Part shown: positions 57,721 to 64,000 of the stretch, one piece after another | Numbering within the stretch: position 1 is the stretch's first letter | How the letters are laid out: each line of letters opens with the position of its first letter | Assembly (NCBI RefSeq): GCF_001975785.1 | Contig: NZ_MSFI01000001.1 | Coordinates: 62,001 to 126,000, forward strand | DNA length: 64,000 nt | Reading direction: 5' to 3' | Source: Domibacillus epiphyticus | Lineage (GTDB): Bacteria > Bacillota > Bacilli > Bacillales > Domibacillaceae | The notes under the pieces: model-generated | The model's input: only the letters and a program-made list of their open reading frames with translations | The model's database searches: none | What the model was told of the DNA's origin: nothing | Program-made: the position numbers and the translations under genes

Positions 57721-59409
57721 ATGGAAATCGGTCAATCACCCATTCAAAGAGGAATCTTAGCAGAACCCGGTCGGAATCCCGTGAATATGCTGAAAGAAGG
57801 GCAGATTTTTTCTGCCAAAGCGGTGAAGCTTTTGCCGGGACAGATGGCAGAACTTGCTGCTTTCGGTCAAAGGATTACCGCCCAGCTTGAAGTCCCTCTG
57901 CAAGCTGGTGAACGCTACTTTTTTCAAGTCACTTCACTTGAAGGGGAAATGCGGCTGAAAGTTGTGTCGGATAATGCCCTCATTCAGCGTACGGCTGATC
58001 AAGCGGCTGTTCTGCTTGAGAAATTACAGCTGCCAGTCACAAAAGAAAGTGCCGCGTTTACAGCGCTATCGGTTGAGTTAGGCCGCCCGATTTCAAAAGA
58101 GAGCATACAAACGGCAAGTGCATGGTTATCAAAATCCGGTTTGGAGAAAGGTCTAGAGACGCTTCGCTTTATGTTCAGCCGAAATTTACCGGTAACAGAA
58201 AACGTGTTTCAAGCGCTGTTATCGGCCCGATCAACTGAATCGTTAACCGGAAAGTTAGAATCACTTCACAATACACTTGTAAAGCTTGGACAGGCACCGG
58301 AAGCATTATCCGCGATAAGCAGGCTGCTTCCTGATCGCGGTACAGTACAATCGGTTAAAGCAGCTGTCACGGAGACGCCGGAACAAATCGTCTCATTGTT
58401 AAAAAACAATGCGTCATTATCTGAACCTATGCCAACTATACAAAGAGGAATGCCGCCTGTGCAGATGATGAAGGAAGCGCTTGTGCAGCTGGCTGCAAGA
58501 CCAGTTAGTCCTGAAGCGATTGCATCTTTTAAAGAAGCTATAGCGCAATCTATTCCGGCCAATCATCCGGAGCGGACAGCGATCATGCAGCAAGCAGCCA
58601 AATTATCGGACCAGCTGATAAACCGTGCACAGGCTACCGACAGGCAGATCACTCACTTATTTCAACTTGCTTCATCCGCTGCAGCTACTGTACCGGAACA
58701 AGCCTCCGCTCGAATGGCCACTCTGCTGGGCACCGATGCACTGCCCCAAGAAGGACCGATGCAGCCTTTGGCTAACGGGAAAGAAGCAGCTGCGGCTTTA
58801 AAAGATGCTTTTCGTTTTCTTGGAATTGATCATGAAGCGGTCATTGCGACTAAACATCAGCCTGAAGCAGTGCAGCAAAATGTGAAGCAGGAGCTGTTAA
58901 AACTAATGTCGGAAACATTCCCGGTTCCTATTCGTGAAGCCGCTGAACAAATTGTCGGACGTATCAACGCACAGCACATTTTATCGGCAGAATCAGGACC
59001 TCTTCAGCAGCTTGTCATGCAAATGCCTGTTCAATTTGCGTCTTTTCACGGGGATGTCACGATAAAGTGGCAAGGAAGAAAGAAACAGGATGGTAAAATT
59101 GATGCCGATTTTTGTCGTGTATTGTTTTATGTAGAAATGCCGAAATTGAAAAATACGGTGATCGATATGCAGGTGCAAAATCGGATTATTCATGTAAATA
59201 TAGTAGCAGACGCAGAACCGGATTCTTTAAAGCAGCTAAGCAATACAGCACTTGATAGTTTAAAAGATTCGCTCCAGGAGCAGGGGTACAAACTCTCGGG
59301 TGTTCAATTTAAACAGCCGTCCGATAAAGAAGAGTCACAGCGTTCCAAATCACCGCTTGCCCAAATAATGGATGATCGTGACTATCTGGGGGTGGACATT
59401 CGCATATGA
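57721..59409 (+). CDS. YlqG-like protein with FliK-like C-terminal region
   Basis: A 562-residue protein matching the position of B. subtilis YlqG. Residues 1-430 are helical, rich in Ala, Gln, Leu and Glu, and probably variable. The last part (about 430-545), with IKWQGRKKQDGKIDADFCRV, LFYVEMPKLKNTVIDMQVQN and LKDSLQEQGYKLSGVQFK, resembles the C-terminal domain of hook-length proteins (FliK family). No signal peptide or membrane segment is seen. ATG 57721 follows AGAGGAGGTG. It overlaps ylqH by four bases, so the pair resembles a FliK-FlhB module outside a flagellar operon. The function is unknown. Confidence 0.75.
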   Translation: MEIGQSPIQRGILAEPGRNPVNMLKEGQIFSAKAVKLLPGQMAELAAFGQRITAQLEVPLQAGERYFFQVTSLEGEMRLKVVSDNALIQRTADQAAVLLEKLQLPVTKESAAFTALSVELGRPISKESIQTASAWLSKSGLEKGLETLRFMFSRNLPVTENVFQALLSARSTESLTGKLESLHNTLVKLGQAPEALSAISRLLPDRGTVQSVKAAVTETPEQIVSLLKNNASLSEPMPTIQRGMPPVQMMKEALVQLAARPVSPEAIASFKEAIAQSIPANHPERTAIMQQAAKLSDQLINRAQATDRQITHLFQLASSAAATVPEQASARMATLLGTDALPQEGPMQPLANGKEAAAALKDAFRFLGIDHEAVIATKHQPEAVQQNVKQELLKLMSETFPVPIREAAEQIVGRINAQHILSAESGPLQQLVMQMPVQFASFHGDVTIKWQGRKKQDGKIDADFCRVLFYVEMPKLKNTVIDMQVQNRIIHVNIVADAEPDSLKQLSNTALDSLKDSLQEQGYKLSGVQFKQPSDKEESQRSKSPLAQIMDDRDYLGVDIRI

Positions 59410-59678
59410 AACCGGCAAATCGAAGACAGGCTGCTGCGCTTTCATACAATCCGGACTCAGAAGGGGCGCCGATTGTCAAAGCGAAAGGGAAAGGCTTAGT
59501 CGCAGAGCAAATTATTGAAACAGCAAGAGAAAACAATATTCCCGTGCAGGAAGATCCTGGTCTCGTTGAACTCCTTGGCCAGCTTGAAATAAATGAAGCG
59601 ATTCCAGAGGATTTGTATCAGGCGGTAGCAGAAGTATTTGCGTTCGTATACCGTCTTGACAAAAACCTTGACAAATAA
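59406..59678 (+). CDS. FlhB-like cytoplasmic-domain protein YlqH
   Basis: A 90-residue soluble protein resembling only the C-terminal cytoplasmic domain of the flagellar export switch FlhB: ALSYNPDSEGAPIVKAKGKG, then LVAEQIIETARENNIPVQED and LYQAVAEVFAFVYRLDK. The membrane domain is absent and the NPTH autocleavage site is not present; the region keeps only the following YNPDSEGAP beta-strand motif. It overlaps ylqG by four bases and is closed by a terminator. This matches B. subtilis YlqH; its partner is likely YlqG, by inference. Confidence 0.85.
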   Translation: MKPANRRQAAALSYNPDSEGAPIVKAKGKGLVAEQIIETARENNIPVQEDPGLVELLGQLEINEAIPEDLYQAVAEVFAFVYRLDKNLDK

Positions 59679-59706
59679 ACAATGTAAGCGCATAGCAATA
59701 TAAAAC

Positions 59707-59734
59707 CGCTCCTGAAAAAAAGGAGTGTTTTTTT
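59707..59734 (+). terminator. Rho-independent terminator after ylqH
   Basis: CGCTCCT (59707-59713) pairs with AGGAGTG (59721-59727, one G-U pair), followed by seven T. Confidence 0.88.
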
Positions 59735-59746
59735 ATGTTCAAAAAC

Positions 59747-59775
59747 TGGACATAATTTCATTTTTTAACTACAAT
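59747..59775 (+). promoter_or_regulatory. Sigma-A promoter of sucC-sucD
   Basis: TGGACA (59747-59752) and TACAAT (59770-59775) with a 17-base spacer, about 58 bases before sucC and directly after the ylqH terminator. Confidence 0.8.
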
Positions 59776-59833
59776 GAAGTCGCAGTCTGTTTTGTTTGTT
59801 TACTATGTTTTGAGATCGATAGGAGGCTGGAAG

Positions 59834-60994
59834 ATGAATATTCATGAGTACCAGGGTAAAGAAGTTCTCAGAAGTTACGGCGTTGCTGTACCAAATGGGA
59901 AAGTTGCTTTTTCCGTTGAAGAAGCGGTTGAAGCAGCGAAGGAGCTTGGCACAGCGGTAAACGTTGTCAAAGCACAGATTCATGCAGGCGGCCGCGGAAA
60001 AGCGGGCGGAGTAAAAGTAGCAAAAAATCTGGATGAAGTGCGTACATATGCAGAAGAAATTCTTGGGAAAGTCCTTGTCACACATCAAACAGGTCCTGAA
60101 GGAAAAGAAGTAAAGCGCCTTCTTATTGAAGAAGGATGCGATATTAAGAAAGAGTACTATATTGGACTCGTTCTTGATCGTGCGACGTCTCAGATTGTCT
60201 TAATGGCATCAGAAGAAGGCGGAACTGAAATCGAGGAAGTGGCAGAAAAAACACCGGAGAAAATCTTTAAAGAGTACATTGATCCAGTTACCGGTCTTAG
60301 TGCGTATCAAGCCCGCCGTGTGGCATTTAATATCAACATCCCGAAAGAGCTTGTTGGCCAAGCAGTTAAATTTATGATGAGCCTATATACAGCGTTTGTG
60401 GAAAAAGACTGCTCTATTGCAGAAATCAATCCCCTCGTTGTGACTGGAGACGGAAAAGTCATGGCACTGGATGCAAAATTGAACTTTGATTCAAATGCAT
60501 TATACCGCCATAAAGATATTTTAGAATACCGTGATCTTGAAGAAGAAGATGAAAAAGAAATCGAAGCGTCAAAATATGACTTAAGCTACATTGCACTCGA
60601 CGGCAACATCGGCTGCATGGTAAATGGTGCTGGTCTGGCGATGGCAACGATGGACATTATTAAACATTATGGCGGCGATCCTGCTAACTTCCTTGATGTT
60701 GGCGGCGGTGCGACAGCTGAAAAAGTAACAGAGGCATTTAAAATTATCCTTTCTGATGAAAACGTTAAAGGGATTTTCGTCAACATTTTCGGTGGAATTA
60801 TGAAATGTGACGTCATCGCAACTGGCGTTGTCGAAGCAGCGAAACAGGTCAGCTTGTCTGTACCGCTCGTTGTCCGTTTAGAAGGCACGAATGTCGATGC
60901 TGGTAAAGAAATTTTAAACCAGTCAGGTCTTGACATTGTTTCTGCCGATTCAATGGCTGATGGCGCGCAAAAAATCGTTAGTCTCGTAAAATAA
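59834..60994 (+). CDS. sucC: Succinate--CoA ligase (ADP-forming) subunit beta
   Basis: TCA-cycle enzyme joining succinyl-CoA cleavage to nucleoside triphosphate synthesis. The 386-residue beta subunit begins [17 protein letters not shown], has the ATP-grasp [24 protein letters not shown] with the metal-binding residues, and the C-terminal CoA-ligase domain with [12 protein letters not shown] and [12 protein letters not shown] 59834 follows AGGAGGCTGG; the ATG at 59774 is at the promoter and is rejected. sucD follows after 34 bases. Confidence 0.98.
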   Translation: MNIHEYQGKEVLRSYGVAVPNGKVAFSVEEAVEAAKELGTAVNVVKAQIHAGGRGKAGGVKVAKNLDEVRTYAEEILGKVLVTHQTGPEGKEVKRLLIEEGCDIKKEYYIGLVLDRATSQIVLMASEEGGTEIEEVAEKTPEKIFKEYIDPVTGLSAYQARRVAFNINIPKELVGQAVKFMMSLYTAFVEKDCSIAEINPLVVTGDGKVMALDAKLNFDSNALYRHKDILEYRDLEEEDEKEIEASKYDLSYIALDGNIGCMVNGAGLAMATMDIIKHYGGDPANFLDVGGGATAEKVTEAFKIILSDENVKGIFVNIFGGIMKCDVIATGVVEAAKQVSLSVPLVVRLEGTNVDAGKEILNQSGLDIVSADSMADGAQKIVSLVK

Positions 60995-61028
60995 TAATGA
61001 TGTTGACAATAGAAAGGCAGGTACAGGC

Positions 61029-61931
61029 ATGAGTGTATTTATTAATAAAGATACGAAAGTAATTGTTCAAGGAATTACGGGCTCGACTGCTCTTTTCCAT
61101 ACAAAACAAATGCTTGAATATGGCACAAAAATCGTCGGCGGCGTAACGCCTGGTAAAGGCGGCACAGAAGTTGAAGGCGTGCCGGTATTTAACACGCTAT
61201 CTGAAGCAGTAAAAGAAACTGGTGCTAACGCTTCTGTTATTTATGTGCCAGCACCATTCGCAGCGGACGCGATTTTGGAAGCGGTTGATGCAGAACTGGA
61301 TCTTGCTATTTGCATCACAGAACATATCCCTGTTCTTGACATGGTGAAAGTAAAACGCTATATGCAGGGCAAGAAAACACGCCTTGTTGGACCGAACTGC
61401 CCAGGTGTTATTACACCAGATGAGTGCAAAATCGGTATTATGCCTGGCTATATTCATACGAAAGGCCATGTCGGCGTTGTTTCACGTTCAGGCACATTGA
61501 CTTACGAAGCGGTTCATCAGTTGACAAAAGCTGGAATTGGTCAATCAACAGCAGTTGGTATCGGTGGAGATCCGGTTAACGGCACGGATTTTATTGACGT
61601 TTTAAAGGCGTTTAATGAAGATCCGGAAACAAAAGCGGTTATCATGATTGGCGAAATCGGCGGTACAGCAGAAGAAGAAGCAGCTGAGTGGGTGAAAGCG
61701 AATATGACAAAGCCGGTTGTCGGCTTTATCGGTGGACGTACAGCACCTCCGGGAAAACGCATGGGTCATGCCGGTGCCATCATTTCCGGTGGAAAAGGAA
61801 CAGCTGATGAGAAAATCCGCGTGATGAATGAATGCGGAATTCCGGTAGCTGAAACACCGTCTGTTATGGGTGAAACGTTAATTAACGTTCTTAAAGAACA
61901 AGGACTTTTAGAAGAGTGTAAAACACACTAA
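61029..61931 (+). CDS. sucD: Succinate--CoA ligase (ADP-forming) subunit alpha
   Basis: Alpha subunit carrying the phosphohistidine intermediate. The 300-residue protein has the CoA-binding Rossmann domain ([36 protein letters not shown]), [33 protein letters not shown] and the active-site His in the [10 protein letters not shown] motif (about residue 246). ATG 61029 follows GAAAGGCAGG. It completes the enzyme with SucC. Confidence 0.98.
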   Translation: MSVFINKDTKVIVQGITGSTALFHTKQMLEYGTKIVGGVTPGKGGTEVEGVPVFNTLSEAVKETGANASVIYVPAPFAADAILEAVDAELDLAICITEHIPVLDMVKVKRYMQGKKTRLVGPNCPGVITPDECKIGIMPGYIHTKGHVGVVSRSGTLTYEAVHQLTKAGIGQSTAVGIGGDPVNGTDFIDVLKAFNEDPETKAVIMIGEIGGTAEEEAAEWVKANMTKPVVGFIGGRTAPPGKRMGHAGAIISGGKGTADEKIRVMNECGIPVAETPSVMGETLINVLKEQGLLEECKTH

Positions 61932-61937
61932 TTGCCG

Positions 61938-61974
61938 AAAATGGACGCCTGTCTTTATACAGGCGTCCCATTTT
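61938..61974 (+). terminator. Probable terminator after sucD
   Basis: AAAATGGACGCCTGT (61938-61952) pairs with ACAGGCGTCCCATTTT (61959-61974) with one bulge. The following T tract is short, so it may terminate only partly before dprA. Confidence 0.75.
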
Positions 61975-61998
61975 GCTATGAAAAAAAGGGGGTATAAC

Positions 61999-62874
61999 GT
62001 GGATTCTGCGACAAAATATTTATTGCTATTTCACTATTGCTGTGAAGCCGGATGGAAGGATCTTTTTCATTTATTTAAACATGATCCGGATTTTTCACAG
62101 CTGCCTAATTTAACTGCTTCTCAGCTTTCCCACATTACCGGCCGGTCGGAACAACATTCCGCCTCAATTCTTTACAAACTTCATTCCCTCTCCGCCGAAC
62201 ATATTCTTGCGACTCTTAGTGAGGAAAATATTCACTTTATCCCCTTTTATGATCAACGGTATCCAGATGTGTTAAAAACATTGCCGCAGCCTCCGTGGGC
62301 GTTATTTTCAAAAGGGAATACCGGGTTGCTAAGCAGTCAAAAAATAGCGGTAGTCGGTTCACGCAACGGCGATCAATATGGAAAGGAGTCGCTCAAACAG
62401 CTTATCCCGCCGTTAGTTAAACGAAATTTCACAATCGTCAGCGGCCTGGCAAAAGGGATTGATGCGTTTGCACACGAGCAGACAATCGAGTCTAAAGGAA
62501 ATACAATTGCAGTCATCGCCGGTGGGTTTAATCATTTTTATCCCCGTGAAAACATCGGCCTTGCACGTCAAATTGTGAACGAAGGACTTGTGTTATCTGA
62601 GTATGCGCCTCATATAAAGCCTGCAAAGTGGCATTTCCCGGCAAGAAACAGGATCATTAGCGGGCTGTCAAAAGCTGTCCTTGTTGTACAGGCTGCGAAA
62701 AAAAGCGGATCGCTCATTACCGCTTCATTTGCATTAGAACAGGGGATCGATGTGTTCGCGGTACCTGGGCCGATTACTCACACGCTGTCAGAAGGGGTTC
62801 ATGAACTAATTGCTGATGGTGCGAAAATTGTGCATTCGGCGGAAGATATTTTGGTTGAATTAAATGGAATTTAA
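61999..62874 (+). CDS. dprA: DNA-processing protein DprA
   Basis: Loads RecA on single-stranded DNA during natural transformation; Smf in B. subtilis. The 291-residue protein has an N-terminal helical region and a Rossmann-like core with VGSRNGDQYGKESL, VSGLAKGIDAFAHEQTI, AVIAGGFNHFYPREN, LSEYAPHIKPAKWHFPARNRIISGLS (split) and FAVPGPI. I chose GTG 61999 with AAAGGGGG six bases upstream; ATG 61978 lies in the terminator and would add seven residues. topA follows after a 213-base gap. Confidence 0.95.
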   Translation: MDSATKYLLLFHYCCEAGWKDLFHLFKHDPDFSQLPNLTASQLSHITGRSEQHSASILYKLHSLSAEHILATLSEENIHFIPFYDQRYPDVLKTLPQPPWALFSKGNTGLLSSQKIAVVGSRNGDQYGKESLKQLIPPLVKRNFTIVSGLAKGIDAFAHEQTIESKGNTIAVIAGGFNHFYPRENIGLARQIVNEGLVLSEYAPHIKPAKWHFPARNRIISGLSKAVLVVQAAKKSGSLITASFALEQGIDVFAVPGPITHTLSEGVHELIADGAKIVHSAEDILVELNGI

Positions 62875-63015
62875 AAAAATCACGCACTGTTTCTATAAAA
62901 ATAGTTGCAATTCCTGCCATTATCATATAAATTTTGCAACAGAACGATTTTTACAATACATGTCCTGTTTTGTAACAGAGAGAGCCTGAAAATGAATGAA
63001 GGATAAAAGAATCGT

Positions 63016-63044
63016 TTGACAAACAGAGGCAGTACACATAATAA
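63016..63044 (+). promoter_or_regulatory. Probable sigma-A promoter of topA
   Basis: TTGACA (63016-63021) with an AT-rich -10 region, TAATAA (63039-63044) at 17 bases or CATAAT (63037-63042) at 15. It lies in the 213-base gap after dprA. Upstream, GTTGCAA and TTGCAAC (62904-62910, 62934-62940) form an inverted repeat of unknown meaning. Confidence 0.6.
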
Positions 63045-63065
63045 TTATGTCTAATTATTCATTTC

Positions 63066-63085
63066 ACCTCTCAGGGGAGGTTTTT
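63066..63085 (+). promoter_or_regulatory. Terminator-like hairpin over the topA ribosome site
   Basis: ACCTC (63066-63070) pairs with GAGGT (63077-63081), followed by TTTT, two bases before the topA start codon. The 3' arm is the topA Shine-Dalgarno sequence (GGGGAGG). The stem is short (five pairs). Confidence 0.45.
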
Positions 63086-63087
63086 CT

Positions 63088-64000
63088 ATGTCGGATTATT
63101 TAGTTATAGTGGAATCCCCGGCGAAAGCGAAGACAATTGAACGCTATCTCGGGAAGAAATACAAAGTACGGGCATCGATGGGGCACGTTCGCGATTTACC
63201 GAAAAGCCAAATGGGTGTCGATACAGAAAACGGGTACGATCCAAAATACATTACCATTCGCGGGAAAGGCCCTGTATTAAAAGAATTAAAAACGGCCGCT
63301 AAAAAGGCGAAAAAGATTTATCTCGCAGCTGACCCGGATCGTGAAGGAGAAGCGATTGCCTGGCATCTTGCGCATTCATTAAATATTGATACGTCCTCTG
63401 ACTGCCGTGTTGTGTTTAATGAAATTACAAAAGATGCAATTAAAGAGTCTTTTAAGTACCCTCGCCCGATCAATATGGACCTTGTAGATGCGCAGCAGGC
63501 ACGGCGCATTTTAGACAGGCTTGTTGGCTATAATATCAGCCCGCTGCTCTGGAAAAAAGTAAAAAAAGGGTTAAGTGCGGGCCGCGTACAATCAGTCGCC
63601 CTTCGTCTTATTATTGATCGGGAAAATGAAATTAAAGCATTCGTTCCAGAAGAATACTGGACAATCGATGCTGAGTTTAGTAAAGGGAAAGAGACATTCC
63701 AGGCATCATTTTATGGAATGAACGGCAAAAAAACGAAACTATCATCCGAACAAGACGTAAAGCAGGTATTGTCGGCGATTAAAGGTAATACCTTTCATAT
63801 CGCTTCTGTAACAAAAAAAGAACGCCGCCGAAACCCAGCTGCTCCTTTTACTACGTCTTCCCTTCAGCAGGAAGCTGCACGGAAATTAAATTTCCGGGCG
63901 AAAAAAACAATGATGATTGCCCAGCAATTATATGAAGGAATTGATCTTGGCAAAGAAGGAACAGTTGGTTTAATAACCTACATGAGAACAGATTCAACGC
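63088..64000 (+). CDS. topA: DNA topoisomerase I (5' part, runs off the window)
   Basis: Relaxes negative supercoils. The first 304 codons are present and the frame is open at the window edge. The Toprim domain begins [21 protein letters not shown], with the acidic [13 protein letters not shown] motif (about 71-83). The 5Y-CAP region includes [14 protein letters not shown] and the nucleophile Tyr in TYMRTDST close to the end. ATG 63088 follows GGGGAGG. The gene continues beyond 64000. Confidence 0.97.
   Translation, partial: MSDYLVIVESPAKAKTIERYLGKKYKVRASMGHVRDLPKSQMGVDTENGYDPKYITIRGKGPVLKELKTAAKKAKKIYLAADPDREGEAIAWHLAHSLNIDTSSDCRVVFNEITKDAIKESFKYPRPINMDLVDAQQARRILDRLVGYNISPLLWKKVKKGLSAGRVQSVALRLIIDRENEIKAFVPEEYWTIDAEFSKGKETFQASFYGMNGKKTKLSSEQDVKQVLSAIKGNTFHIASVTKKERRRNPAAPFTTSSLQQEAARKLNFRAKKTMMIAQQLYEGIDLGKEGTVGLITYMRTDST

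Overview
The window is a 64-kb stretch of conserved Bacillaceae core chromosome. It runs in the classic order from spoIIGA-sigE-sigG through the ylm division genes, ileS, the pyr operon, gmk-rpoZ-coaBC-priA-def-fmt, prpC-prkC, the fatty-acid and smc-ftsY-ffh blocks, and the rplS region, to sucCD-dprA-topA. Sporulation genes (spoIIGA, sigE, sigG, spoVM), DivIVA, SepF, PyrR and T-box control, a FapR operator and Shine-Dalgarno sites close to AGGAGGTGA all point to an endospore-forming member of Bacillales near Bacillus. It is not B. subtilis itself: pyrP, khpA (ylqC) and sdaAB/sdaAA are absent from their usual places, and a type I signal peptidase gene lies between rplS and rbgA. I cannot name the species from sequence alone.

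Layout. 1-2600: the spoIIG locus (protease SpoIIGA and pro-sigma-E) and sigG. 2600-6540: ylmC, pgeF, ylmE, sepF, ylmG, ylmH and divIVA, a cell-division and envelope cluster. 6540-11080: T-box-controlled ileS, lspA and an RluD-type pseudouridine synthase. 11080-21490: a complete de novo UMP operon (pyrR, pyrB, pyrC, carA, carB, pyrK, pyrD, pyrF, pyrE) with two PyrR attenuators. 21520-23270: rqcH on the minus strand, convergent with pyrE. 23340-37170: remA, gmk, rpoZ, coaBC, priA, def, fmt, rsmB, rlmN, prpC, prkC, rsgA, rpe, thiN and the 27-residue spoVM, mostly overlapping or nearly so. 37218-37406: rpmB on the minus strand. 37570-45480: yloU, fakA, recG, then the FapR regulon genes fapR-plsX-fabD-fabG and acpP. 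45480-52780: rnc, smc, ftsY, ylxM and ffh. 52800-56890: rpsP, ylqD, rimM, trmD, rplS with its leader, lepB and rbgA. 56900-64000: rnhB, the FliK/FlhB-like pair ylqG-ylqH, sucC-sucD, dprA and the first 304 codons of topA.

How the genes work together. The window joins UMP synthesis and its feedback control, phospholipid and fatty-acid initiation (FakA, FapR, PlsX, FabD, FabG, ACP), co-translational targeting (FtsY, YlxM, Ffh, LspA, LepB), translation and ribosome maturation (RimM, TrmD, RbgA, RsgA, RsmB, RlmN, L19, L28, S16), ribosome-associated quality control (RqcH, and YlmH, an S4 protein linked to it), muropeptide-responsive Ser/Thr signalling (PrkC/PrpC), and chromosome handling (SMC, PriA, RecG, DprA, TopA).

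I found no mobile element, CRISPR array, tRNA or rRNA, and no cassette that looks horizontally acquired or like an undescribed system. The less ordinary items are small: an extra PyrR-box-like hairpin where pyrP has been lost, a perfect 34-bp palindrome where khpA is missing, unexplained inverted repeats upstream of remA, coaBC and ylxM, ribosome-binding sites buried in hairpins before pyrR and topA, and a FlhB-like protein without its autocleavage motif. All coordinates and motifs come from reading the sequence; family functions are established knowledge and no database search was run.
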